Assembly: GCA_947383835.1 (NCBI GenBank)
Contig: CANDEV010000009.1
Coordinates: 1-64,000, forward strand
DNA from: an uncultured Clostridia bacterium
Lineage (GTDB): Bacteria; Bacillota; Clostridia; Oscillospirales; Ruminococcaceae
Direction: 5' to 3'
Length of the DNA: 64,000 bases
The notes below the pieces were generated by a model. That model had not been told where the DNA came from and did not search any database. It saw only the letters and a program-made list of their open reading frames with translations. The translations under genes and the position numbers were made by a program. Shown here one piece after another: positions 49,258 through 58,831 of this stretch; positions within the stretch are counted from its first letter, which is position 1, and each line of letters starts with the position of its first letter.

Positions 49258-51150
49258 TTATGCGCTGACGTTCAAGCCGTTTTTGCGGTCGTTCAGCTTT
49301 GGGAATACCCTGTTTAAGTCACGCTTTTTCTTAAGCGGAGAAATTATCATTTTTTCCGCGCTGTAGCCGTTCGCCGAGGCTATGACAGGTATCATTTCCT
49401 TAAGCGGCAGATACTTCCTTTCGCTGCCCGCGGGACACAGCAGGGACACGTTTATGCTCTTGCCGCGTGAGAAAAGCTCCATTTCAAAGTACCCAGCCTC
49501 CTCTATCTCGAAGCAGAGGAAAAGGTGCTTGTCATTTTCGCTGCCCGGTTCGCCGTTCCCCGCGTCTGGGTCAGCCCACAGCTCGCCGAAGGCTTTTGTA
49601 CCATCCATATTCATAGGTACCAAAAAATGCAGCAGCGGCGAGAAAACGCCGGGTGACGTAAGAAGCCCCTGGAGCATTTCTCCGCGGTTCATTGCCGACA
49701 GTGATTTTAGGGACGGGTCGTTTATGTTCTTTACAAGAAAGTCCAGCATATTTTCCATTGTTGTCGGAGGTCTGTAGTTTATGCCCTCCGCAAGAGCCAT
49801 CTGTGACAGAACCTGATTTATGCTTTGCGCAATGGTTATTTTCGCGTCAAGATTTTCCATGCGGTTCACGATAACGCTTAAACGGTCGATAAGAGTGTTA
49901 AGGTTTTTATCGTTTTCAAAATTCCGCAGCAGGGTATTTACCCCGCCTTTCATATTGTCCGGCACAAGGGGAGCAATTATTCTCCGCAGCATAGACACTC
50001 CCTGCTTTACGTCGAAAACTGCGGCGCCACCCGCGCTTCCCGCATTTTCGGCGCTTTCGGAGGTTTGGACGTTTTCTGCGGTCTTTGAAAGTTCGTTCAG
50101 CTCCTCTGAAAGCTTGCTGAGATCGTCCGAAAGCTTTTCGAGCTGTCCGGGGGACATATCCTTTGTCGCGCTTTCAACGGCGTTTGCAATACGCTCGGTA
50201 AGCATTGTCATGGACATTACCGCGGAAGAACTGCGGGTGTCCTCCATAGCCGCAAGCTTAACGTCCAGCGGAAGCTTTGAGGACTCTATGAATTTTGTAA
50301 ACAGCGTTTCAAGCTTCTGAGCCGTATCGGGATCCTGCGTCATGCTGACGATAGCGCGGAAGCTTTCTGCAACGGCGGAGCTGTTGTTGTTGAACCGCGA
50401 AAGATTGTATGTAATAAGCGAAAGAAGATTCTGCGTCTTGTCGTTGAGCAGAAGACTGTCCTGCAAATAATTGACGAGGGAAAGAACGTCCTGCTTGACC
50501 TCGGCGAAATTATATGCGTTGAGCCTGTCTGCGGTCTGGTTGAGCAGGGTCATTATCTCGCGGCTTTGGGCAGTTTCCCCCGCAAGATACCGAAGGCTCT
50601 CGGATATTGAAGTAAGTATGCTTTCTCTTGAGTCTGCCGCGGCGGTGGCTTTGGCAAAATCCAGCACAGCCATGGCAAGCTCCTCGCCGACGGGGTTGCC
50701 GTCCAGCCCTGCAAGAATATTTTTAAGCTCGGACCACAGCGGGTCGCTGAAAACCGTTGCTTCGCTCTGCTGACGGACTATGTCCGCAGCAATCTCCTCG
50801 GCGTTCGGCAGCAGCATTATCTCTCCCGCAAACTCCGTTATCTTATTCAGAAGCTCGGCATTTCCCGACTGGCTCAGGATATCCAGAGCTGAACCGCTTA
50901 TAAGCCCCTTAAGCAGTATGGAGGACATAGCGGGGTCCTTTGCCACAGCCGCCTGAAGATTGGGCAGACCCGCGCCGCTGCCGTCCTTGAGGTTCTGCTC
51001 GCCGAGCTGCTCGTCGCGGGTGTTGGCCTTGTTGATATATTCAACGTTGCCAAGCTCAAAGACCTGCTCGGGCGCTTGCGGCTTGACGTTCTGGTTCATG
51101 CTGTAATCCTTGGGGGCTACAGGCGTGGTTACTCTCAACAGATCCGACAT
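49258..51150 (-). CDS. FliK/YlqG-like flagellar-associated protein
   Basis: A 630-residue, mostly helical protein with repeated amphipathic segments and coiled coil (~360-390, LEKLSDDLSKLSEELNELSK). The C-terminal ~110 residues (LFLCFEIEEAGYFEMELFSR, GKSINVSLLCPAGSERKYLP) look like the FliK C-terminal hook-length control fold. Together with the FlhB-like neighbour this matches the ylqG-ylqH pair of Bacilli. Function in export is inferred. ATG 51150 follows GGAAAATGGATT; the longer frame to 51216 has no site. Confidence 0.6.
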   Translation of the reverse strand: MSDLLRVTTPVAPKDYSMNQNVKPQAPEQVFELGNVEYINKANTRDEQLGEQNLKDGSGAGLPNLQAAVAKDPAMSSILLKGLISGSALDILSQSGNAELLNKITEFAGEIMLLPNAEEIAADIVRQQSEATVFSDPLWSELKNILAGLDGNPVGEELAMAVLDFAKATAAADSRESILTSISESLRYLAGETAQSREIMTLLNQTADRLNAYNFAEVKQDVLSLVNYLQDSLLLNDKTQNLLSLITYNLSRFNNNSSAVAESFRAIVSMTQDPDTAQKLETLFTKFIESSKLPLDVKLAAMEDTRSSSAVMSMTMLTERIANAVESATKDMSPGQLEKLSDDLSKLSEELNELSKTAENVQTSESAENAGSAGGAAVFDVKQGVSMLRRIIAPLVPDNMKGGVNTLLRNFENDKNLNTLIDRLSVIVNRMENLDAKITIAQSINQVLSQMALAEGINYRPPTTMENMLDFLVKNINDPSLKSLSAMNRGEMLQGLLTSPGVFSPLLHFLVPMNMDGTKAFGELWADPDAGNGEPGSENDKHLFLCFEIEEAGYFEMELFSRGKSINVSLLCPAGSERKYLPLKEMIPVIASANGYSAEKMIISPLKKKRDLNRVFPKLNDRKNGLNVSA

Positions 51151-51385
51151 AATCCATTTTCCTTTCCTATCAGAAGCAAGAGATTTAGGGACAAGAAGCA
51201 AGAAGAATTGCTGCAAAAAAATCTGACTAAGTCTATCCTTATATTATAGCACAAAAAAACACAAAAAACACATTATTCATCAAAATTTCACAAAATTTTG
51301 CAAATATTAATAATTATTGTTAAATATGAACAAAAATCTACCGAAAAATTTTTTAGCTTTATTTTTATTATATTACATTTTTGGC

Positions 51386-51414
51386 TTGTAGTAAAGAGTT
51401 TTTTATAGTATAAT
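51386..51414 (+). promoter_or_regulatory. Promoter of the cheA operon
   Basis: TTGTAG (51386-51391), 17 bp, TATAAT (51409-51414). It gives a ~185-nt leader before cheA. Confidence 0.7.
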
Positions 51415-51439
51415 TAAAAATATACTATAAAATATTATG

Positions 51440-51605
51440 GTGAATTATATCTTTCGGGAGCATTGCGTATTCCGCCCCTCCGTTTCGGCTCGGCGGAAAT
51501 CACTTCAAAGCCCGTCACGCTGTACAGTCCGTTATATATCGCATACCCTTTGCGGACGGCGGCGACGGTGTTCTTCCGAACACAAATTGATAGGTAGGTG
51601 TTTTT
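51440..51605 (+). promoter_or_regulatory. Long GC-rich 5' leader of cheA
   Basis: A 166-nt leader, far more GC-rich than the AT-rich DNA before it. Possible stems: CCGCC and GGCGG around CCG-TTT-CGG (51474-51496), GTCCG with CGGAC (~51528-51558), and GTGTTC-TTCC-GAACAC (~51570-51585), then AGGTAGGTG before ATG. An open frame crosses it but has no clear start site. It could be a cis-regulatory RNA; no known riboswitch class is recognised. Confidence 0.4.
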
Positions 51606-53999
51606 ATGGCAAAATTTGAAGCAGGAATGGAAGCAATGGCGGACGCTTATGTCTTTGAAACTACATCGCTTCTTGAACAGCTTGACCAAATTCTGATGAA
51701 AACCGAAAACGAGAGCAACTTCGGAGAAGAAGAGATCAACGAAATATTCCGTACCATGCACACGATAAAGGGTTCTTCCGCAATGATGGGTCTGGAAAAT
51801 ATGTCCAAGCTCGCTCACGCTATCGAGGATATGTTCTATATCATACGTGAGGACAATCCGGTTATTTCATCTATGAATGAGCTGTATGACCTCGTATTCA
51901 ACGCGTCCGACCTTTTAAAGGCGGAGATCGAGCTTATTCAGGAGGACGAATATACTCCTACGGATTTTACAGAGCAGATGAACAAAATCGAAGATTTTGC
52001 CGCTGTTCTTAAAGGCGGAGAGGCTGCGGCTCCCGCTGCTGCACCGACGGCTGCGGCTGCGGCTCCCGCTGCGTCTGCGCCTGCTGCGGCTCCTGCTGCC
52101 CCCGCGGCGGAGCTTACCTCGGTAAAGGTGTTTTTTGAGGACGACTGCAAAATGGAGAACCTCCGCGCCATGCTGGTGGTGAACAGGATAAGCGATTCCT
52201 GCTCCAAGCTGGAATACGTCCCCGCCGATATCGAGACCAACGGCGAGACCGCCAAGGTCATCGTTGCTGACGGCTTTGACGTTAAGTTCAAGCCTATGGG
52301 CGGCGTTACTATTGATGAGATCGTTGAAACGATCAAAACCACACCCAACGTAAAGGGCTGCGAAATCATACAGCGCGGCGCAGATTCCGGCGGAGCTGCT
52401 GCGGCGGAGATAACTACGGTGAGAGTACACTTCGACGACGACTGCAAAATGGAGAACCTCCGCGCAGTTCTGGTGGTGAACAACATCAGAGACGTCTGCG
52501 ACCATGTTACATACGAGCCTGCGGACATTGACGACAATGCCGAGACTGCCAAGACTATTGTTGAAGAGGGCTTCCTTGTCCATTTCAGCAGCGATAAAGC
52601 CAAGGCTGTTATACAGGCTATCGAGAACACTCCCAGCGTTAAATCCTATGAGATAATAGATACTCCTTCGGCAGAGCCTGTTCAAGAGGCTGCTGCACCC
52701 GCGGCAAATCCCGCGCCCGCTTCCTCCGCACCTGCTGCGCCGAAGCCCGCTGCGCCCAAGCCCGCGGAAAAGAAGCCTGCTGCCGCTGCTGCGCCGAAGC
52801 CGGCCGCTGCGGGAGGCGGAGCAAAGCAGTCGCTTATTTCGGTAAATCTGAACAAGCTGGATACTCTGCTCGACCTTGTGGGCGAGATCGTTATCACAGA
52901 GGCAATGGTTACTTCAAACCCCGATCTGAAGGGTCTGAAGCTCGATAACTTCCAGAAATCCGCAAGACAGCTCCGCAAGCTCAACGAGGAGCTTCAGGAC
53001 GCTGTAATGTCAATAAGAATGGTTCCCCTTTCGGGAGCGTTCAATAAGATGACCCGTATCGTAAGAGATATGAAGGTCAAGCTGAACAAGGACGTTGACC
53101 TTGTATTCGAGGGCGAGGAAACAGAGGTAGATAAGTCCATTATCGACCAGCTCAACGACCCGCTTATGCATATGGTGCGTAACTCAATGGATCACGGTAT
53201 CGAGGAAAATGTTGAGGATCGTATCGCTGCGGGCAAGTCCCCCAAGGGCAAGATCACGCTTTCGGCATACAATACTTCGGGAGAGGTTATTATAGTAGTT
53301 GCCGACGACGGCGGCGGAATAGACCCCGAAAAGGTTCTTGCAAAGGCTGAAAGGAACGGCATTTTGTCAAGACCTGCAAGCGAGTATACCGATAAAGAGA
53401 TACTCAACATGATAATGCTCCCCGGCTTCTCAACAAACGAACAGGTAACCGAATATTCCGGCAGAGGCGTTGGAATGGACGTTGTTAAGAAGAACATCGA
53501 AAAGATCGGCGGTTCGGTTTCGGTAGAGTCGAAATTCGGCGAGGGAACAAACTTTATAATCAAGATACCGCTTTCGCTCTCAATTGTTGACGGCATGGAG
53601 ATCGCGGTAGGCGATTCGATCTTTGCGATACCTATAAATGTTATCAGCTCGTCGTTCAAGGTGCTCCCCGAACAGCTTGTCAAGGACACAAACGGCAACG
53701 AGATGATAATGGTAAGAGGCGAATGCTACCCGCTTATCAGACTGTATGAGATCTACGACCTGAAGCCGAATATACAGGATCTTTACGAGGGTATCGTTAT
53801 CCTTGTTGAGACGGACGGCAAGCAGGCTTGTATCTTCGCCGACGAGCTTATCGGCGAGCAGCAGGTGGTAGTAAAGCCGTTCCCAAGACTTCTGGGAGCT
53901 TACAATATCAAGCATAACGGTATGTCGGGCTGCTCTATTCTCGGCGACGGTTCTATTACGATAATTCTTGACGTAGATAATATTATCAAGGATTTCTAA
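51606..53999 (+). CDS. cheA: Chemotaxis histidine kinase CheA with two P2 domains
   Basis: A 797-residue CheA. P1 (Hpt) spans 1-125 with phosphoacceptor His52 in MHTIKGSSAM. Two similar response-regulator-binding (P2) modules follow Ala/Pro linkers at ~176-258 and ~270-352; each begins with a DDCKMENLRAMLVVN-type block. P3 dimerisation ~405-470, P4 kinase ~470-645 (N box MVRNSMDHG, G1 DDGGGIDPEK, G2 GRGVGMDVVK) and the CheW-like P5 ~650-797 complete it. It passes phosphate to CheY and CheB. First gene of cheA-cheW-cheR-cheB; cheY is not in the window. Confidence 0.97.
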   Translation: MAKFEAGMEAMADAYVFETTSLLEQLDQILMKTENESNFGEEEINEIFRTMHTIKGSSAMMGLENMSKLAHAIEDMFYIIREDNPVISSMNELYDLVFNASDLLKAEIELIQEDEYTPTDFTEQMNKIEDFAAVLKGGEAAAPAAAPTAAAAAPAASAPAAAPAAPAAELTSVKVFFEDDCKMENLRAMLVVNRISDSCSKLEYVPADIETNGETAKVIVADGFDVKFKPMGGVTIDEIVETIKTTPNVKGCEIIQRGADSGGAAAAEITTVRVHFDDDCKMENLRAVLVVNNIRDVCDHVTYEPADIDDNAETAKTIVEEGFLVHFSSDKAKAVIQAIENTPSVKSYEIIDTPSAEPVQEAAAPAANPAPASSAPAAPKPAAPKPAEKKPAAAAAPKPAAAGGGAKQSLISVNLNKLDTLLDLVGEIVITEAMVTSNPDLKGLKLDNFQKSARQLRKLNEELQDAVMSIRMVPLSGAFNKMTRIVRDMKVKLNKDVDLVFEGEETEVDKSIIDQLNDPLMHMVRNSMDHGIEENVEDRIAAGKSPKGKITLSAYNTSGEVIIVVADDGGGIDPEKVLAKAERNGILSRPASEYTDKEILNMIMLPGFSTNEQVTEYSGRGVGMDVVKKNIEKIGGSVSVESKFGEGTNFIIKIPLSLSIVDGMEIAVGDSIFAIPINVISSSFKVLPEQLVKDTNGNEMIMVRGECYPLIRLYEIYDLKPNIQDLYEGIVILVETDGKQACIFADELIGEQQVVVKPFPRLLGAYNIKHNGMSGCSILGDGSITIILDVDNIIKDF

Positions 54000-54086
54000 G
54001 CATATCAGAATATTTTCAGAGATAAGAGCGGAGAGACGTTTCCTGCGTCTTAAGCTCTTGCCTCTGTTAGGAAAGGGTGAATAAAT

Positions 54087-54578
54087 TTGGAAGAAAACAG
54101 CGCTGTAACTATGACGGCAGAGACTGCCGCTGAGGGTATAGAGGTCCTTGAGGTCCTTTCTTTCAGCATAGGCGATGTTATTTATGCTATCAACATAAAG
54201 TATGTCAAGGAAATTATCGCCGTAGAGCAGATCACTGTTGTACCTAAAATTCCCAGTTATATCAAGGGCGTTATCAACATCAGGGGCAAGGTAGTTCCCG
54301 TGATCAGCGTCAGAAAGCGTTTCGGGATAGAGGAGATCCCCTATGACGACAGAACGTGTATCATCGTTCTCGAATTTGAGGACGGCGAACAGGTCGGCAT
54401 TATCGTTGACCGCGTTCAGGACGTTATTTCCGCTAAGGCGAGCAGCATAAGCAAGCCCCCCGATTCCAAAAACGTAAACGCAAACAAGTACATAAAGTCG
54501 ATCATTAATCTTGAGGACGGCAAGAGACTTCTTATAAGCTGCGACAAACTCATTAACGATGACCGAGGTGTTTCTTAA
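54087..54578 (+). CDS. cheW: Chemotaxis coupling protein CheW
   Basis: A 163-residue CheW: VLSFSIGDVIYAINIKYVKE, VPKIPSYIKGVINIRGKVVP and IVDRVQDVISAKASSI are the family blocks. It links receptors to CheA at the membrane array. The start is TTG 54087, eight bases after AAAGGGTG; no ATG fits. The stop overlaps the cheR start (TAATG). Confidence 0.95.
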   Translation: MEENSAVTMTAETAAEGIEVLEVLSFSIGDVIYAINIKYVKEIIAVEQITVVPKIPSYIKGVINIRGKVVPVISVRKRFGIEEIPYDDRTCIIVLEFEDGEQVGIIVDRVQDVISAKASSISKPPDSKNVNANKYIKSIINLEDGKRLLISCDKLINDDRGVS

Positions 54579-55456
54579 TGCTTAAGCTTACTGATAATGA
54601 TTTCGAACGTCTTGTGACGTACATGAAAAAAACCTACGGAATTAATCTCGACAAGAAGCGCGTTCTTATCGAGGGCAGACTGTCCAACATGATAAGCGCA
54701 AGAGGATTCAAGAGCTTCAAGGAGTATATTGATTTTGCTTTCGCCGACAAGACAGGCAACGAGACTATGCAGCTTGTAAACAAGCTGACAACAAACCATA
54801 CGTTTTTTATGCGCGAACCGGAGCATTTTCAGTACCTTAAAAAGGCTATCCTGCCGTATTTTGAAAAGCAGAACGCAGCAACCAGAACTCTGGATCTGTG
54901 GTGCGCCGCTTCTTCAACGGGGCAGGAGCCGTACACAATAGTTATGACTATCGACGATTATTTCGGCGCAAACGCTGCAAGGTGGAAGGTCAATCTGCTT
55001 GCAACAGACCTTGATACGGACGTTCTTGCCAAGGCAAAGGCGGGCGTATATACCATTGATATGATGAAGGATGTGCCGAAGGAGTGGCTGGCTAAATATT
55101 TCACAAAGATCGACGCCACCACATATAAGGTAATAGACCGCCTGCGCAATCAGATAACATTCAAGCAGTTCAACCTGATGAACAATATCACAGACCGTAA
55201 AAATTACGATCTTATAAGCTGCCGCAATGTTATGATCTATTTTGAGCAGGAGACAAAGAACGCTCTTGTTGAACGCTTTTACGACGTTACAAAGGAGGGC
55301 GGATATCTCTTTACGGGTCATGCCGAAAGCGTGGGCAGGGACACAAGATACACTTATGTTCAGCCTGCGGTATACAGAAAAATCTCAAACAAGCCGGACG
55401 CCGGCAAGGGCAGGCTTTCCGGAAGCACTGTTTCGGGAGGGATCGCCCGAAAATAA
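54578..55456 (+). CDS. cheR: Chemotaxis protein methyltransferase CheR
   Basis: A 292-residue SAM-dependent methyltransferase: N-terminal helical domain (LVNKLTTNHTFFMREPEHFQ), then the SAM site LDLWCAASSTGQEPYTI, IDMMKDVP, and YDLISCRNVMIYF. It methylates glutamates of chemoreceptors for adaptation. Coupled to cheW by a one-base overlap and followed 24 bp later by cheB. Confidence 0.95.
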   Translation: MLKLTDNDFERLVTYMKKTYGINLDKKRVLIEGRLSNMISARGFKSFKEYIDFAFADKTGNETMQLVNKLTTNHTFFMREPEHFQYLKKAILPYFEKQNAATRTLDLWCAASSTGQEPYTIVMTIDDYFGANAARWKVNLLATDLDTDVLAKAKAGVYTIDMMKDVPKEWLAKYFTKIDATTYKVIDRLRNQITFKQFNLMNNITDRKNYDLISCRNVMIYFEQETKNALVERFYDVTKEGGYLFTGHAESVGRDTRYTYVQPAVYRKISNKPDAGKGRLSGSTVSGGIARK

Positions 55457-55480
55457 ATAAAGGAGTACGTTTGATTTCTT

Positions 55481-56608
55481 ATGATTAATCAAAAATCCAA
55501 GGTCAGAGTTCTTGTGGTTGACGATTCCGCAATGTTCCGACGGGCTGTTATCTCGGGGCTTTCCTTAAAGGACAATATCGAGATAGTGGGCGAGGCTGCC
55601 GACGCTTTCGAGGCGCGGGACAAGATAATGGAGCTTAAGCCCGATGTTCTTGTGATGGACGTTGTTATGCCTAAAATGGACGGTCTTACCTTTCTTAAAC
55701 AGCTTATGGATCAGTATCCCGTGCCCTGTGTTATGATCTCGGGCAGCGCTGACGAAAAGAACGCGATAGCGGCGGGAGCGGCGGACTTTATTTCAAAGCC
55801 GAAATCCCCCGCCGATCAGAAGATGTTCAACACGCTTTTGGGTACTAAGGTAATACTTGCGGCGGGAAAGAAAGGAAAGCTCCCCAAGCCGGCTGCGAAA
55901 ACGGCGGAAACCGCAAAGGTAGACGGTGTTTCTCCCATTGTAAGTCCGGCAATGGCCGCCAAGGTAGGCAGGGTAATGCCAAACATACCCACAAAGGACG
56001 ATATTGCGGGGCTTGCACAGAGATGCAGAGAGGGCTATATAGTTGCGCTCGGAGCTTCAACAGGCGGAACAGACGCGCTGGAGTGTGTTATAAAGTCCTT
56101 TCCCGACACTATGCCGCCGGTGATCGTCGTTCAGCATATGCCTCCCGTTTTCACAAGGCTGTACAGCGAGAGAATGGACAAATGCTGCACCGTTCACGTC
56201 AAGGAAGCCGAGGACGGCGACAGGCTCACTCAAGGGGTTTGTCTTATCGGAGCGGGCGGGCTTCAGATGGAGCTTAAAAAGGATCACAGAGGCTACTATG
56301 TTCATCTTTACGAGGGCGAAAAGGTCTCTGGTCACTGTCCGTCGGTGGATGTTATGTTCACAAGCGTTGCCGAGGTAGCAGGGAACAAGGCTATCGGCGC
56401 GATAATGACGGGTATGGGCGCGGACGGCGCAAAGGGTCTGCTGAAAATGCACAAGAAGGGCGCTTACACAATTGGTCAGGACAAAGAAAGCTGTATTGTT
56501 TACGGTATGCCTATGGAAGCGTATAAGCTGGGAGCCTGCTCGGAGCAGCAGCCTCTCAACAACATCGGCAAGACCTTATGCAGACGGCTTACAGACGGTT
56601 GGAACTGA
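55481..56608 (+). CDS. cheB: Chemotaxis methylesterase CheB
   Basis: A 375-residue response regulator/esterase. The receiver domain (1-~125) has the acidic pair VVDDS and phosphoacceptor Asp60 in VLVMDVVMPKMDG. After a Pro/Ala linker the esterase domain (~180-370) carries Ser in LGASTGGTDAL, His in VVQHMPP and Asp in TGMGADGAKGL. It demethylates or deamidates receptors and counteracts CheR. Probably last gene of the operon. Confidence 0.96.
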   Translation: MINQKSKVRVLVVDDSAMFRRAVISGLSLKDNIEIVGEAADAFEARDKIMELKPDVLVMDVVMPKMDGLTFLKQLMDQYPVPCVMISGSADEKNAIAAGAADFISKPKSPADQKMFNTLLGTKVILAAGKKGKLPKPAAKTAETAKVDGVSPIVSPAMAAKVGRVMPNIPTKDDIAGLAQRCREGYIVALGASTGGTDALECVIKSFPDTMPPVIVVQHMPPVFTRLYSERMDKCCTVHVKEAEDGDRLTQGVCLIGAGGLQMELKKDHRGYYVHLYEGEKVSGHCPSVDVMFTSVAEVAGNKAIGAIMTGMGADGAKGLLKMHKKGAYTIGQDKESCIVYGMPMEAYKLGACSEQQPLNNIGKTLCRRLTDGWN

Positions 56609-56694
56609 TTTCGGAGAATTTTCTTTTTTGGACATTTTGTACATTTTTTGTCAATGTCACATATTATAGTCTGTATTTTTGTAATATTTTGCTG

Positions 56695-56723
56695 TTGACA
56701 AATTTCGGGCAAAGTTTTACAAT
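56695..56723 (+). promoter_or_regulatory. Promoter of the chemoreceptor gene
   Basis: TTGACA (56695-56700), 17 bp, TACAAT (56718-56723). The receptor therefore has its own sigma-A-type promoter; no sigma-28-like box is evident. Confidence 0.75.
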
Positions 56724-56791
56724 TATATTGGTATATCTGTAAAAAAAACACGAAAGGAGATAATACCCGAAATAGGGTATTAACTAAGGTT

Positions 56792-58498
56792 ATGAAAAAT
56801 TTAAAAATTTCACAGAAACTTTTGGTCAGCTTCGGCACAATAATCGTTCTGCTGCTTGTTATCATTTGGCTTATCACAAGCACATTCGCAAGTATCAACA
56901 AAAACGTTGATATTCTGTACAACAAGGCAGTTCAGCGTGTTGAGCTTGCTGACAACATCAACTCAAAAACGCAGGAGATGGCAAAGAACCTCCTTCACGC
57001 CATTGGTAAGGCTGACGACGCGGACTATGTTTCAGGTTACTTCTCAACAGCGGAATCCTGCTATAAAGAAGTGGGCACGCTTATCGACACCCTCGAAGCA
57101 AACTACGCCGAGGATAATGATGAGATCGGTCTTGGCTATACCACAGAAATGCATTCGCTTTATGCAAATATCTGGACTGCATATCAGGATTTTACCACTC
57201 TTGTTTCAAACGGAAATGTTTCTGATTCCGTTGACGGCTATGACAGCAATATGATGCCCAACATCACAGCTCTTTATAAAGAAGCTCAGGCGGCAACAGA
57301 CAAGGCTGTAAACAATGCTAAAGCCCAGTATGATTCCAGCCATAACTACATCACCATAGGCAGAACAGTTACCATTATCGTAGGTATCGTGGCTGTTATC
57401 ATGTCAATGATCCTTGCAACATACATAACAAAGATGATCGTTTCCGGCATAACACAGGTAAGAGACGCTGCTTTAAGAATGGCAGGCGGCGACTTTGACG
57501 TAAAGGTAAACTACGATTCAAAGGACGAGATCGGTCAGCTTGCAAACGACATGAGAAGTCTTTCAAGCCGTACAAAGTCTATTGTTGAAGATATCGGCTA
57601 TATCCTTGAGCAGCTCAAGAACGGCAACCTCCGCGTAAGATCGAGAGACGTAAATCTCTATGTGGGCGCATTTGAGAGCATCATTGTTTCCCTCCGCAAA
57701 TTCAGAACAGACCTTAACGAGACTATGGAAAAGATCACAGTTTCTTCCGATCAGGTAGCTTCCGGCTCGGAGCAGGTCGCTTTGGGCGCACAGTCCCTTT
57801 CACAGGGCGCAACAGAGCAGGCTTCCTCTATCGAAGAGCTTGCGGCTGAGATCAACATTGTTTCCGATATTATCAAGTCCAACGCAGAAAAGGCTTCAGA
57901 GGCAAGCGACAGAACAGCGGATTCCACAGCAAAGCTTACCGAAGCAAAGAACGAAATGGACGAACTGGCAGAAGCTATCAGAGAGATGAGCGCGTCCTCC
58001 GAAGATACCAAGAAGATCATCAAGACTATCGAGGATATCGCATTCCAGACAAATATCCTTGCGCTCAACGCTGCTGTTGAGGCTGCAAGAGCAGGTGCGG
58101 CAGGCAAGGGCTTCGCAGTCGTTGCCGACGAGGTAAGAAACCTTGCGGGCAAGTCCGCCGAGGCTGCAAAGAACACAACAGTGCTTATCGAAAATACTGT
58201 AAATGCAATTGACAGAGGAAGCAAGCTTGCTGACAAGGCAGTTGCGGAAATGGATCTCACAGCAGAGGCTTCACAGCACGTTCTTGAGATCAACAACGAT
58301 ATTGCAAAGAACGCAAACGTTGCGGCAGAGTCCGTTCAGCAGATCTCTGCCAGCGTAGAGCAGATATCCAGCGTTGTACAGAACAACTCCGCTACAGCAG
58401 AGCAGTCCGCTGCGGCTTCAGAGGAGCTTTCCGGTCAGTCTCAGATACTCAAGGAGCTTACTTCTCACTTCGAATTCAACACAGAGGACAACGTATAA
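56792..58498 (+). CDS. Methyl-accepting chemotaxis protein
   Basis: A 568-residue receptor. TM1 is ~10-32 (LLVSFGTIIVLLLVIIWLIT), followed by a ~150-residue four-helix-bundle-like sensor (~33-185) without recognised ligand motif, TM2 ~188-212 (TVTIIVGIVAVIMSMILATY), HAMP ~213-265 and a signalling domain ~300-560 with the tip FQTNILALNAAVEAARAGAA and GKGFAVVADEVRNLA. It signals through CheW-CheA. GAAAGGAG lies upstream of the ATG. No C-terminal pentapeptide for CheR/CheB tethering. Confidence 0.95.
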   Translation: MKNLKISQKLLVSFGTIIVLLLVIIWLITSTFASINKNVDILYNKAVQRVELADNINSKTQEMAKNLLHAIGKADDADYVSGYFSTAESCYKEVGTLIDTLEANYAEDNDEIGLGYTTEMHSLYANIWTAYQDFTTLVSNGNVSDSVDGYDSNMMPNITALYKEAQAATDKAVNNAKAQYDSSHNYITIGRTVTIIVGIVAVIMSMILATYITKMIVSGITQVRDAALRMAGGDFDVKVNYDSKDEIGQLANDMRSLSSRTKSIVEDIGYILEQLKNGNLRVRSRDVNLYVGAFESIIVSLRKFRTDLNETMEKITVSSDQVASGSEQVALGAQSLSQGATEQASSIEELAAEINIVSDIIKSNAEKASEASDRTADSTAKLTEAKNEMDELAEAIREMSASSEDTKKIIKTIEDIAFQTNILALNAAVEAARAGAAGKGFAVVADEVRNLAGKSAEAAKNTTVLIENTVNAIDRGSKLADKAVAEMDLTAEASQHVLEINNDIAKNANVAAESVQQISASVEQISSVVQNNSATAEQSAAASEELSGQSQILKELTSHFEFNTEDNV

Positions 58499-58516
58499 TT
58501 TATTCCTAAAGCAATT

Positions 58517-58550
58517 AAAACCCGTCTCCTATAGGAGGCGGGTTTGTTTT
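58517..58550 (+). terminator. Terminator of the chemoreceptor gene
   Basis: AAAACCCGTCTCCT (58517-58530) pairs with AGGAGGCGGGTTT (58533-58545), then GTTTTTT. Confidence 0.88.
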
Positions 58551-58559
58551 TTGATATAC

Positions 58560-58593
58560 AAATGCCCTATGTACAGTCGTGCATAGGGCATTT
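58560..58593 (-). terminator. Terminator of the toxin-antitoxin operon
   Basis: AAATGCCCTATG (58560-58571) pairs with CATAGGGCATTT (58582-58593). It directly follows the antitoxin stop on the minus strand. Confidence 0.8.
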
Positions 58594-58595
58594 TG

Positions 58596-58817
58596 TTATT
58601 CGGCGTATTTTTCAAGATTATCCCAATCAATGTCATCTTCGGAAATATAGCCGCTTTTTTCGGCTTCATCAATTTGTCTTTGCTCATCGGGTGTAACTTT
58701 TATAAAATCCGGATCCCATGCAAGAACAAACCGTTTCAGCGTTTCAAATGCAAGCTCCTGCTCCTGTTCGGGGAGCATTTCATATAATTCAACAATTTGC
58801 TGTGTTTTCGGCGACAT
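58596..58817 (-). CDS. Putative antitoxin of a RelE/ParE-type pair
   Basis: A 73-residue acidic protein: KTQQIVELYEMLPEQEQELA, FETLKRFVLAWDPDF, then a Glu/Asp-rich tail ending DIDWDNLEKYAE. The pattern of a short helical N-terminus and an acidic C-terminal toxin-binding tail suits antitoxins of RelE-superfamily toxins. It lies 14 bp after the toxin gene, the reverse of the common antitoxin-first order. GGAGGTCGC precedes the ATG. Confidence 0.75.
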   Translation of the reverse strand: MSPKTQQIVELYEMLPEQEQELAFETLKRFVLAWDPDFIKVTPDEQRQIDEAEKSGYISEDDIDWDNLEKYAE

Positions 58818-58831
58818 AAAAGCGACCTCCT

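Noticed and set aside
51435..51818. 127-codon minus-strand frame at the cheA start
   Set aside because: Overlaps cheA and its leader and has no site or family resemblance.
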